From Sphingomonas kyeonggiensis (GTDB taxonomy: Bacteria > Pseudomonadota > Alphaproteobacteria > Sphingomonadales > Sphingomonadaceae), in NCBI RefSeq assembly GCF_014196745.1, contig NZ_JACIEH010000002.1, forward strand, positions 558,383 through 622,382: a stretch of 64,000 nt of DNA, written 5' to 3'. The translations under genes were made by a program, and so were the position numbers. The notes under the pieces are model-generated. The model saw only the letters and a program-made list of their open reading frames with translations. It was not told the DNA's origin and ran no database searches. Of the stretch, positions 56,189 to 64,000 are shown one piece after another (position 1 is the first letter of the stretch; every line of letters begins with the position of its first letter).

Positions 56189-57690
56189 TGACAGACCGCA
56201 ACATTCGCTCGATCCTCATCGTCGGCGGCGGCACCGCCGGCTGGATGACCGCCGCCACGCTCTCGCGCATCCTCGGCCCCGACTATGCGAAGATCACCCT
56301 GGTCGAGTCCGACGAGATCGGCATCATCGGCGTCGGCGAGGCGACCATCCCCCAGATGGCCACCTTCAACCGCATGCTCGGCCTCGACGAGGACCAGTTC
56401 GTCCGCGAGACCAAGGGCAGCTTCAAGCTCGGCATCCAGTTCGTGAACTGGGGCCGGGCCGGCCACCGCTATTTCCACCCGTTCGGCAAATACGGCCTCG
56501 ACATGAAGGGGGTGTCCTTCCACGCCTATTATCTCCGCCTGCGCCAGCTCGGCGAGGCGCCCGACGTGGACGAATGGTCGCTCCAGGCGATGGCGGCGCG
56601 CGACGACAAGTTCATGCGGGCGATCGACGCGGGCAATTCGCCGCTGTCCGACATCGCCTATGCCTATCATTTCGACGCCGGACTCTATGCGAAATTCCTC
56701 CGCCGCTATGCCGAGGACAAGGGCGTCACTCGCCGCGAAGGCAAGATCGTCGACGTGAAGCTCCGCAGCGAGGACGGCTTCGTCCAGTCAGTCCAGCTCG
56801 AGGACGGCTCCCATCTCGAGGCCGACCTGTTCATCGATTGCTCGGGCTTTCGCGGCCTGATCATCGAACAGGCATTGAAGGCCGGCTATACCGACTGGTC
56901 GCAATATCTCCCCTGCAACCGCGCCATCGCCGTGCCCTGCGCCAGCGTAGATGCCTGGACGCCCTATACCCGCAGCACCGCGCACACCGCCGGCTGGCAA
57001 TGGCGCATCCCGCTCCAGCACCGCATCGGCAACGGCCATGTCTTCTGCTCGGATTACATGTCCGACGACGAGGCGACCGCCATCCTGATGTCGAACCTCG
57101 ACGGCGAGCCGCTCGCCGATCCGCGCACCGTTCCCTTCAAGACCGGCCACCGCAACCGCATGTGGGTCAAGAACTGCGTCGCCATGGGCCTGTCGGGCGG
57201 CTTCCTCGAGCCGCTCGAGAGCACCTCGATCTGGCTGATCCAGTCCGGCCTGTCGCGCTTCCTGACCATGTTCCCGGACCGTGACTTCAACCAGGCCGAT
57301 ATCGACCGGTACAACCGCATCATGCAGACCGATTACGAGGAGATCCGCGACTTCCTCGTCCTCCATTACCACGCGACCGAGCGCACCGATTCCCCCTTCT
57401 GGGACTATTGCCGCACGATGGAGATCCCCGAGCGGCTCGCCGAGAAGATGCGCGTGTTCCGCACACATGGCCGCGCCTTCCGCGAGAATGAGGAGCTGTT
57501 CAACGACACCAGCTGGTTCGCGGTGATGCTCGGCCAGTTGATGGAGCCGGCGTCCCACGATCCGGTGGCCGATGTGATGCCCCTCGCCGAGACCCGTGAG
57601 CGCCTGGCCCATATCCGCGAGGCGATCGCCAATTCCGCCGACTACATGCCCAAACACCGCGATTTCATCCGGGAGCACTGCGCAGCATGA
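56188..57690 (+). CDS. Flavin-dependent tryptophan-halogenase-family protein, paralogue 4
   Basis: A 500-residue FAD protein with LIVGGGTAGWMTAATL, GVGEATIPQMATF, catalytic K80 (TKGSFKLGIQFVNW), WQWRIPLQHRIGNGHVF and GFLEPLESTSIWLIQSGL. The motifs fit an active enzyme. Its stop overlaps the GH43 start by 4 nt (ATGA), tying halogenase translation directly to a xylan side-chain enzyme. Confidence 0.92.
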   Translation: MTDRNIRSILIVGGGTAGWMTAATLSRILGPDYAKITLVESDEIGIIGVGEATIPQMATFNRMLGLDEDQFVRETKGSFKLGIQFVNWGRAGHRYFHPFGKYGLDMKGVSFHAYYLRLRQLGEAPDVDEWSLQAMAARDDKFMRAIDAGNSPLSDIAYAYHFDAGLYAKFLRRYAEDKGVTRREGKIVDVKLRSEDGFVQSVQLEDGSHLEADLFIDCSGFRGLIIEQALKAGYTDWSQYLPCNRAIAVPCASVDAWTPYTRSTAHTAGWQWRIPLQHRIGNGHVFCSDYMSDDEATAILMSNLDGEPLADPRTVPFKTGHRNRMWVKNCVAMGLSGGFLEPLESTSIWLIQSGLSRFLTMFPDRDFNQADIDRYNRIMQTDYEEIRDFLVLHYHATERTDSPFWDYCRTMEIPERLAEKMRVFRTHGRAFRENEELFNDTSWFAVMLGQLMEPASHDPVADVMPLAETRERLAHIREAIANSADYMPKHRDFIREHCAA

Positions 57691-59351
57691 ACCGTTTCCT
57701 GACCATCGCCGCCACGCTGCTCGCCGCGGCTCCCGCCACCGCCCAGCCGGTCGCGACCTTCTCCAGCTTCACCTATAGCGGCAAGGACGCCTCCGATGTC
57801 CTCACCGCCGGCCCGAACGAGTATCGCAACCCGGTCCTCAAGGGCTTCTACCCCGATCCCAGCGTCACCCGCGTCGGCGACGACTTCTACCTGGTCAATT
57901 CCACCTTCAGCTGGTTCCCCGGCATCCCGGTCTTCCACAGCCGCGACCTCGTCCACTGGACCCAGATCGGCAATGCGATCGATCGTCCGGGCCAGCTCGA
58001 TTTCAAGCAGCTCGGCCTTTCGCGCGGCGTGTTCGCGCCGTCGATCCAGGCGAAGGACGGCATCTTCTACCTGCTCAATACCTGCGTCGATTGCGGCGAC
58101 AATTTCCTGCTTACCGCGAGGAACCCGGCAGGCCCCTGGTCAGATCCGATCTGGCTGCCCGATCTCAAGGGCGGCATCGATCCCTCGATGTTCTTCGACG
58201 ATGACGGCCGGACCTGGGTGGTCAACAACGGCCCGCCCGAAGGCACCCCGCTCTACCAGGGCCACCGCGCGATCTGGGTCCAGGAGTTCGACCGCAAGAC
58301 GAACAAGACCTTCGGCCCGCGCAAGGTGCTGGTGAACGGCGGCATCGACCTCTCGAAGAAGCCGATCTGGATCGAGGGGCCGCACATCTTCAAGAAGGAC
58401 GGCTGGTATTATCTCAGCTGCGCAGAGGGCGGCACCGCCGAGGGCCATAGCCAGGTCATCCTGCGCTCGAAGAACGTCACCGGCCCGTACGAGGCGTGGA
58501 ACGGCAATCCGATCCTCACCCAGCGCGATCTGCCGCGCGACCGGGCGATGCCGATCACCTCGGCCGGCCATGCCCAGCTCGTCACCACGCCGGACGGTAA
58601 ATGGTGGGCGACCTTCCTCGCCGTGCGTCCGTACGAGGGCGATTTCTACACCACCGGCCGCGAGACCTTCCTGCTGCCGGTGGAATGGAAAGACGACTGG
58701 CCGGTGATCCTGCCGCCCGCCACGCCGATCCCCTGGACACACGCGAAGCCGGCGCTGCCCCAGGGCAAGGCGCCGATCCCCACCTCGGGTGCCTTCACGA
58801 TCCGCGACGATTTCCGCGGCAAGCTCCCCAGCTACTGGATGATGCTGCGCAACCCGCAGGGCGACTGGTACCGCACCGGCGCCGCCGGCCTGATGCTCAA
58901 GGCGCGGCCGGCGGGGCTGGGCGACAACGCCAATCCGTCGTTCCTCGCCCGCCGCCAGCAGCACACCAATGCCGTTGCCGAGACCGTGGTGCAGTTCGCG
59001 CCGGAGAAGGACGGCGACCGCGCCGGCCTCGTCGTCCTCCAGAATGACGATTACTGGTTCTTTGTCGGCCGCAAGCGCATCGGCGGCAAGGATATGATCA
59101 CCGTCGACCAGCGCGAGGGGCCAGCCAGCCCGAAGCTCGGCAAGACCCTGTTCACTGCCGCTGCCCCCACCGGCGCGCTTCGCCTCCGCATCGCCGTGCA
59201 GGGCCGCAGCTACAGCTTCAGCTATGCCGCCCCCGGCGCGAAGCCGGCCTGGAAGCCGCTCGGCAAGGTCGAGACCGACGGCCTGACGACGAAGGTGGCG
59301 GGCGGTTTCGTCGGCTCGGTGTTCGGGTTGTTCGCCGGGGCAGGGGAGTGA
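57687..59351 (+). CDS. GH43 beta-xylosidase / alpha-L-arabinofuranosidase
   Basis: A 554-residue exported glycosidase (signal peptide about 1-20, ending PATAQ). The five-bladed propeller has the catalytic base Asp in KGFYPDPSVTRV, the pKa-modulating Asp in GGIDPSMFFDDDG and the acid Glu in WIEGPHIFKKDG. A C-terminal jelly-roll (about 370-554) is typical of GH43 xylosidases and arabinofuranosidases. It removes xylose or arabinose from xylo-oligosaccharides. Coupled to halogenase paralogue 4 and, via GTGA, to the GH9 gene. Confidence 0.94.
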   Translation: MNRFLTIAATLLAAAPATAQPVATFSSFTYSGKDASDVLTAGPNEYRNPVLKGFYPDPSVTRVGDDFYLVNSTFSWFPGIPVFHSRDLVHWTQIGNAIDRPGQLDFKQLGLSRGVFAPSIQAKDGIFYLLNTCVDCGDNFLLTARNPAGPWSDPIWLPDLKGGIDPSMFFDDDGRTWVVNNGPPEGTPLYQGHRAIWVQEFDRKTNKTFGPRKVLVNGGIDLSKKPIWIEGPHIFKKDGWYYLSCAEGGTAEGHSQVILRSKNVTGPYEAWNGNPILTQRDLPRDRAMPITSAGHAQLVTTPDGKWWATFLAVRPYEGDFYTTGRETFLLPVEWKDDWPVILPPATPIPWTHAKPALPQGKAPIPTSGAFTIRDDFRGKLPSYWMMLRNPQGDWYRTGAAGLMLKARPAGLGDNANPSFLARRQQHTNAVAETVVQFAPEKDGDRAGLVVLQNDDYWFFVGRKRIGGKDMITVDQREGPASPKLGKTLFTAAAPTGALRLRIAVQGRSYSFSYAAPGAKPAWKPLGKVETDGLTTKVAGGFVGSVFGLFAGAGE

Positions 59352-61267
59352 GGTTCTCTCCAAATCCTCCCCCGGAGGGGGAGGGGGACCAGCGAAGCTG
59401 GTGGAGGGGTATTATCCGCGAGCGTTCCGCCAGTGGCGCGCTACCCCTCCACCACCGCTTCGCGGCGGTCCCCCTCCCCCTCCGGGGGAGGGTTTGGGTT
59501 CTCGCCCCCTGGATATTCCTAACCGCCGCCGCCCCGCAGGGCCCGGCCATCAATCTCAACCAGCTCGGCTTCGAACCCGCCGACCCCAAGACCGCGATCG
59601 TCGAAGCCGAGGGCGGCCCGCTCGACTGGCAACTCCTCGACGCTGCCGGCAACACCGTCGCCAGCGGCAAGGCCCAGTCCTTCGGCCCGGACGCGGCATC
59701 CGGCGCCACGATCCAGCGCATCGACTTCTCCGGCTTCCGCGCGCCCGGCAACGGCTATCGGATCCGGATAGGTGCCAGCGAGAGCGCACCCTTCGACATC
59801 CGCCCGAACCTCTACCGCCCACTCGCCCGCGACGCGCTCGCCTTCTTCTACCACCAGCGCGCCGGCGTCCCGATCGAGGCCCGCATCGTCGGCGAGAAAT
59901 GGGCACGTCCCGCCGGCCACCCGCACGAGATCGCCACCTGCTTTGCCGGCAAGGACGAGCGCGGTACCGAATGGGCGGGCTGCCCGTACAGCCTCGACGT
60001 CACCGGCGGCTGGTACGATGCCGGCGATCACGGCAAGTACCTCGTCAACGGCGGCATATCGCTATGGACGCTGCTCGACGTGGTCGAGCGCAATCCCAAG
60101 GCGCTGCCCCAGGCCGCCGGCGGTGCCCCGGGCGTGCTCGCGGAAGCCCGCTACGAGATGGAGTTCCTGCTCCGCATGCAGGTGCCCGAGGGCACGCAAT
60201 TGAGCGTCCCGGTCGGCAAGCCCAAGCCGGTTCCGGGCAAGCCCGTCTGGGAAACCGCGCCGCCGCCCTTCGCCGCGATCGACGCATCGGGCATGGCGCA
60301 TCAGAAGGTCGCCGATCGCTGGTGGACCGCGCTCCCCACGCCGCCGCACAAGGATGATCGCGAGCGCCGGCTCTATCCGCCCACCACTGCCGCGACGCTC
60401 AACCTCGCCGCCACCGCGGCCCAGTGCGCCCGGATCTGGCGGAAGGCGGACCCAGCCTTCGCCGCGCGGTGCCTCGCCGCCGCCGAACGCGCCTATGCCG
60501 CCGCGAAGCGCAACCCCGATGTCTATGCCACCAACAGCTTCACCGGTTCGGGCGGCTATGGCGACAATGACGTGTCCGACGAATTCTTCTGGGCCGCGGC
60601 CGAGCTGTTCACCACGACCGGCAAGGCGGCGTACCGCGCGGCGGTCGAGGCCTCGCCGCATTTCCGCGGCGAAGCCGGCGCACCCAGCTGGCCGCAGGTC
60701 GCGACGCTCGGCACGATCGTGCTGGCAACGCGCCCCTCGACACTGCCACCGGCCGAGGTGCAGCGCCTGCGGGCCAGTCTGGTCGCCGCCGCCGATCGCT
60801 TCCTCGCCGATGCGCCGGCTAATGGCTACCGGATCCCGTTCCCGAACCGCTATGACTGGGGCTCCAACTCGAACCTGCTCAACCGCGCGATGCTGCTCGG
60901 CCTGGCCTTCGACCTGACCGGGAACGAGAAATACCGGGCAGGGGTGATCGACGTCGCCGACTATCTGCTCGGCCGCAACCCGAACGGCGTGTCCTATGTC
61001 AGCGGCTATGGCACGCGTGCGATGCGCAACCCGCACCACCGCTTCTGGGCGCCGTCGCTCGACCCGAACCTGCCCGGCCCGCCGCCCGGCGTGCTGTCGG
61101 GCGGCCCCAATTCCACTGCCATGGTGGATCAGGTGGCAATGAAGCTGAAGGGCCACTGCGCGCCGCAACGCTGCTGGGCCGACGACGTCCACGCCTATGC
61201 GCTGAACGAAGTCGCGATCAACTGGAACGCCCCCCTGGTATGGGTGGCGGCGTGGTTGGCTGAGTAA
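59348..61267 (+). CDS. GH9 endoglucanase with repeat-derived N-terminus
   Basis: A 639-residue GH9 enzyme: N-terminal Ig-like module (INLNQLGFEPADPK, about 68-160) and an (alpha/alpha)6 barrel. The catalytic Asp pair is in GGWYDAGDHGKYLVNGG, the histidine region is NPHHRFWAPS, and the acid Glu is in YALNEVAINWNAP. It would cut beta-1,4-glucans or mixed-linkage substrates. The only in-frame start ahead of the mature region is GTG at 59348, overlapping the GH43 stop as GTGA, so residues about 5-50 are encoded by a family C repeat. A hydrophobic stretch VWVLAPWIFLTAAA (about 49-62) could still act as a late signal sequence. Confidence 0.88.
   Translation: MRFSPNPPPEGEGDQRSWWRGIIRERSASGALPLHHRFAAVPLPLRGRVWVLAPWIFLTAAAPQGPAINLNQLGFEPADPKTAIVEAEGGPLDWQLLDAAGNTVASGKAQSFGPDAASGATIQRIDFSGFRAPGNGYRIRIGASESAPFDIRPNLYRPLARDALAFFYHQRAGVPIEARIVGEKWARPAGHPHEIATCFAGKDERGTEWAGCPYSLDVTGGWYDAGDHGKYLVNGGISLWTLLDVVERNPKALPQAAGGAPGVLAEARYEMEFLLRMQVPEGTQLSVPVGKPKPVPGKPVWETAPPPFAAIDASGMAHQKVADRWWTALPTPPHKDDRERRLYPPTTAATLNLAATAAQCARIWRKADPAFAARCLAAAERAYAAAKRNPDVYATNSFTGSGGYGDNDVSDEFFWAAAELFTTTGKAAYRAAVEASPHFRGEAGAPSWPQVATLGTIVLATRPSTLPPAEVQRLRASLVAAADRFLADAPANGYRIPFPNRYDWGSNSNLLNRAMLLGLAFDLTGNEKYRAGVIDVADYLLGRNPNGVSYVSGYGTRAMRNPHHRFWAPSLDPNLPGPPPGVLSGGPNSTAMVDQVAMKLKGHCAPQRCWADDVHAYALNEVAINWNAPLVWVAAWLAE
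59359..59496. repeat. Palindromic repeat, family C copy 2 (translated)
   Basis: Same block order as the other C copies (CCTCCCCCGG..GGAGGGGGACC, hairpin, GGAGGGG, CCCCTCC, hairpin, GGTCCCCCTCCCCC), but with AAATCC and GGGTTT ends. It is flanked by a 7-bp direct repeat GGTTCTC (59352-59358 and 59497-59503) that looks like a target duplication. It interrupts the GH43-GH9 junction and is read in frame as part of GH9. Confidence 0.8.
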
Positions 61268-61272
61268 TTTCT

Positions 61273-61421
61273 AATTCCTCCCCCAGCTTGCTGGGGGAGG
61301 GGGACCGCTCGCGAAGCGAGGGGTGGAGGGGCGCGCCGGGCACCGGCGCGTTGCGCCGGCCCCTCCACCAAGCCGCTGCGCGACTTGGTCCCCCTCCCCG
61401 AAACAAGCTCGGGGAGGAATT
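61273..61421. repeat. Palindromic repeat, family C copy 3
   Basis: Bounded by AATTCCTCCCCC and GGGGAGGAATT, with the same internal GGAGGGGGACC, GGAGGGGC, CCCCTCC and GGTCCCCCTCCCC blocks. It fills the convergent gap between GH9 and GH3 and ends two bases before the GH3 stop codon. Confidence 0.88.
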
Positions 61422-61423
61422 GA

Positions 61424-63820
61424 CTACCGCACAGTGAGAACAGTGCTCTTCAGATCCACCGAATTCGGCCCCGCCGAGATCGTGAACGTCCCCGGCTCCA
61501 CGACCCGCTTCATCGCCACGTTCCACAGCGACAAATCCTTCGGGGTCAGCTCGAACGACACGGTCTTCTTCTCGCCCGGCTGCAGCGTCACCCGCTGGAA
61601 GCGCTTGAGCTCGATCAGCGGCCGGGTGACGCTCGCCTCGTCGTCGCGCACATAGAGCTGGACCACTTCGTCGCCGGCGCGCTTGCCGGTGTTGGTCACG
61701 TCCACCTTCACCGTGACGTTGTCGGCGATCCCGATCGTGCCCGTGCCGAGCACCGGCGCGCCAACCTCGAAGCTCGAATAGGACAGGCCATAGCCGAACG
61801 GATAGAGCGGGCTGGTGTCGCCGAACAGATAGCCGCGCCGCGCGGTCGGCTTCCTGTTGTAGTAGATCGGCAGCTGGCCGACGCTGCGTGCGATCGACAC
61901 CGGCAGCTTGCCGCCCGGGTTGAACCGGCCGAACACGACGTCCGCCAGCGCGTTGCCGGTCTGCTCGCCCAGGTACCAGCCCTCGATCAGCGCCGGCGCC
62001 TTCTCGGCGAGATAGTTGACCGCATAGGGCCGGCCGTTGAGCAGGATCACCACCACCGGCTTGCCCAGCGCGAAGATCTCCTTCGCCAGCTGGTCCTGCG
62101 GCCCGGGCAGGTCGAGCGTGTCGCTGTCGCCGAGATGCTCGTCGGCCCAGGCCTCGCGGCTCAGCGCCTCGTTGCCGCCCAGCACCATCACCACGACATC
62201 GGCGTCCTTCGCCGCCGCCACCGCATCGGCGCGCAGCTTGTCGTTGGTCGCCGCGTCGGTGGGCACCACCTTGTCCTGCGCCCACACATGGCCTTCGGTC
62301 AGGCGCACACCCTCCGAATAGTCGACCTGGAACTTGCCCTTGCCCTCGGTCTGCATGGCCTCGAGCACCGAGACGACATGGTTCGGCACGTCCGAATAGC
62401 CGCCGATCGGGGTGTCGCGGGCGTGCGTGCCGATCACCGCCATCTTCCTGATGCCAGTCGCGTCCAAGGGAAGCAGCCCGGACGAATTCTTGAGCAGCAC
62501 CACGCTCTCCCGCGCCGCCTGGCGGGCGAGGGCGATGGCTTCCGGCGTGTTGGTCTTCTTCGCCGCGGTCTTCACATCGGCATAGGGGTTCTCGAACAGC
62601 CCGCCCTCGAACTTCATCTCGAGCACGCGGCGCACCGCATTGTCGATCTGGCCCTGGCTCACCTTGCCCTCGCGGACCAGCTCGATCAGGTGGTTGAAAC
62701 CCTCGCCGTCCGGCGTCTCGACATCGACGCCCGCGTCGATCGCCCGCGCGCCGGCGTCCTTGACGTCCTTGAACATCTTGTGGCGCGTCACGAGCTCGCG
62801 CACCGCGAAATAATCGCTGACCACCGCACCCTTGAAGCCCCATTCGCCGCGCAGCACGTCATGCAGCAGCCACTTGTTGGCATGGCTCGGGATGCCGTCG
62901 ATCTCGTTGTAGCTCGCCATCACCGCGCGCACCGGCAGCTGGGTCACCGCGCTCTCGAACGGCGGGAAGAAGTCCTCGCGCAGCGTCCGCTCGCCCAGCG
63001 AGGCGGGGCCGATATTGGTGCCGTTCTCCGGCTGGCCGTGCCCGGTCATGTGCTTGAGCGTGACGAACACCTTGTCCCTGGCGAGGGGCAGCGTCGTGCC
63101 CTGGAAGCCGCGGATCGCCGCCAGCCCCATCTCGCTGACCAGATAGGGATCCTCGCCATAGGTCTCCTCGATCCGGCCCCAGCGCGGATCGCGCGCCACG
63201 TCGACCACCGGCGCCAGCACCAGGTTGGCGCCGCGCGCCCGCGCCTCGGACGCCGCGACGCCGAACACCTTCTCGAGCAGTCCCGGATCCCAGGTCGAGG
63301 CGAGCGCGATCGACTGCGGGAAGCTCGTCGCCCCCGGCGCCACCAGCCCGTGCAGCGCCTCCTCGTGCATGATCATCGGGATGCCGAGCCGGGTCTTCTC
63401 CAGCGCCCATTTCTGCGCCGCGTTGATATAGGTCGCGGTATCCGCCGGATTGCGGTTGCCGACGCCCACAGCCGCGCCCGCCGCGCCATTGGCCGCCGGC
63501 GTCACGCCGCGCCGGTCGGACGGGCGCGAGACCATGCCGAGGCCGTTCGGAAAGGCCTGGCTCGCCTTGGCCGGATCGAAATCGCCCGCCGCGGTCTGGA
63601 TCCTGTCCTTGTGCTCCCAGATCGCCACCAGCTGCGCGACCTTCTCCTCCAGCGTCATCCGGGCGAGCAGGTCCTCGACCCGCGCGTCGACGGTCTGGCT
63701 GGCATCCTTGTAGAGCGGCCGATCCGCCCTGGCGGTCTGGGCCTGCGCCGCAGGTGCGATGACGGGTGTCAGCGCCGTGGCGGCGATGGCAAGCGCGACG
63801 ATGCGGCGGAAATTACGCAC
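61424..63820 (-). CDS. GH3 beta-xylosidase/beta-glucosidase
   Basis: A 798-residue exported glycosidase: signal peptide about 1-28, GH3 barrel with KHMTGHGQPENG and nucleophile Asp in GAVVSDYFAVREL, the C-terminal alpha/beta domain (VVLLKNSSGLLPLD, VMVLGGNEALSREAW) and a fibronectin III-like end (VTNTGKRAGDEVVQLYV). It would finish xylo- or cello-oligosaccharide breakdown. The GTG at 63820 has GGAGAGG upstream. A LacI-type operator lies 54 bp upstream. Confidence 0.94.
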   Translation of the reverse strand: MRNFRRIVALAIAATALTPVIAPAAQAQTARADRPLYKDASQTVDARVEDLLARMTLEEKVAQLVAIWEHKDRIQTAAGDFDPAKASQAFPNGLGMVSRPSDRRGVTPAANGAAGAAVGVGNRNPADTATYINAAQKWALEKTRLGIPMIMHEEALHGLVAPGATSFPQSIALASTWDPGLLEKVFGVAASEARARGANLVLAPVVDVARDPRWGRIEETYGEDPYLVSEMGLAAIRGFQGTTLPLARDKVFVTLKHMTGHGQPENGTNIGPASLGERTLREDFFPPFESAVTQLPVRAVMASYNEIDGIPSHANKWLLHDVLRGEWGFKGAVVSDYFAVRELVTRHKMFKDVKDAGARAIDAGVDVETPDGEGFNHLIELVREGKVSQGQIDNAVRRVLEMKFEGGLFENPYADVKTAAKKTNTPEAIALARQAARESVVLLKNSSGLLPLDATGIRKMAVIGTHARDTPIGGYSDVPNHVVSVLEAMQTEGKGKFQVDYSEGVRLTEGHVWAQDKVVPTDAATNDKLRADAVAAAKDADVVVMVLGGNEALSREAWADEHLGDSDTLDLPGPQDQLAKEIFALGKPVVVILLNGRPYAVNYLAEKAPALIEGWYLGEQTGNALADVVFGRFNPGGKLPVSIARSVGQLPIYYNRKPTARRGYLFGDTSPLYPFGYGLSYSSFEVGAPVLGTGTIGIADNVTVKVDVTNTGKRAGDEVVQLYVRDDEASVTRPLIELKRFQRVTLQPGEKKTVSFELTPKDLSLWNVAMKRVVEPGTFTISAGPNSVDLKSTVLTVR

Positions 63821-63873
63821 GTTCCTCTCCCTCTTTGGATCGCGGCGCTCGGGCGCCGGCCTATTTCGAATTA

Positions 63874-63887
63874 TGGTAGCGCTATCA
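63874..63887. promoter_or_regulatory. LacI-type operator, xylan regulon site 4
   Basis: TGGTAGCGCTATCA, a one-base variant of site 1, between the GH3 gene and a possible plus-strand gene at the window end. It supports shared control of the GH3 with manD/aguA and the receptor. Confidence 0.78.
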
Positions 63888-63967
63888 CTATCAGCGCCAG
63901 TCCGAACAGGTCAACCGGCACGCACGCGCGATTGCATTATTGCTAATCGCGGAATATCCCCAAAACG

Positions 63968-64000
63968 ATGAGCAGACCCAGCCGCAGAAGCCGAGGCACA
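63968..64000 (+). CDS. Possible start of a plus-strand gene (11 codons, cut by window edge)
   Basis: An ATG at 63968 opens a frame MSRPSRRSRGT that runs off the window. Its basic N-terminus and position opposite a LacI-type operator would suit a LacI-family regulator, but 11 codons cannot establish this and no strong Shine-Dalgarno is seen. Confidence 0.3.
   Translation, partial: MSRPSRRSRGT

Noticed and set aside
51808..57690. Halogenated natural-product (pyrrolnitrin/rebeccamycin-like) biosynthetic cluster
   Set aside because: No NRPS, PKS, tryptophan-modifying or resistance genes; all neighbours are xylan enzymes and a TonB receptor.
59359..59496. Full mobile element or insertion sequence at the GH43-GH9 junction
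   Set aside because: Only 138 bp, no transposase; best described as a non-autonomous palindromic repeat.

Overview
The window looks like chromosomal DNA of a high-GC alphaproteobacterium of the Sphingomonadaceae (Sphingomonas or a close relative). This is inferred from the strong GC3 bias, three large TonB-dependent receptors (TBDRs) beside hydrolases, the closeness of the mannonate dehydratase to the Novosphingobium type as I remember it, and many intergenic palindromic repeats. I see no rRNA, tRNA, CRISPR array, prophage or transposase. Genes are densely packed, mostly with 4-nt ATGA/GTGA overlaps.

Layout. 1-2.9 kb: 5' part of an AcvB/VirJ-like gene, divergent from a PDZ protein plus an OmpR/HK two-component system. 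3-6.7 kb: a small membrane protein and a giant GH18-deacetylase-GT2 fusion. 6.8-11.3 kb: a probable metal-uptake operon (DUF2946, TBDR, PepSY protein, 41-aa His-rich exported peptide). 11.4 kb: a one-domain asparaginase. 12-19.4 kb: the complete five-step histidine-degradation locus (hutIHGU divergent from hutF-hutC) with a HutC-type operator. 19.5-24.5 kb: LysR regulator, dgcN-type D-glutamate gene, N-acyl-D-amino-acid deacylase-like amidohydrolase and a dicarboxylate/glutamate symporter. 24.6-39.1 kb: a peptide-utilisation region (amidohydrolase, S9 peptidase, PBP4-type carboxypeptidase, M19 dipeptidase, two serine hydrolases, AmpG-like permease, TBDR, threonine synthase). 39.2-42.2 kb: AlkB, an ArsR regulator, PfkB and a P-loop kinase. 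42.2-63.8 kb: a glucuronoxylan utilisation locus.

The xylan locus is the most interesting part. It holds GH10 xylanase, mannonate dehydratase, GH67 alpha-glucuronidase, a JmjC/cupin-like protein, a TBDR, then FOUR tandem flavin-dependent 'tryptophan halogenase' paralogues translationally coupled to GH43 and GH9 enzymes, and a GH3. A palindrome of the form TGRTAGCGCTAYCA lies upstream of the manD/aguA, TBDR (and, degenerate, halogenase) and GH3 units, so the halogenases appear to belong to a LacI-type xylan regulon and not to a natural-product cluster. The second paralogue has lost the catalytic lysine and the WxWxIP motif.

Three families of 85-155 bp palindromic repeats (A, B, C; eight copies) fill six of the eight convergent gene junctions, often flush with stop codons, and look like portable bidirectional 3'-end modules. 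One C copy lies inside the GH43-GH9 operon, flanked by a 7-bp direct repeat, and appears to be translated as the N-terminus of the GH9 enzyme.
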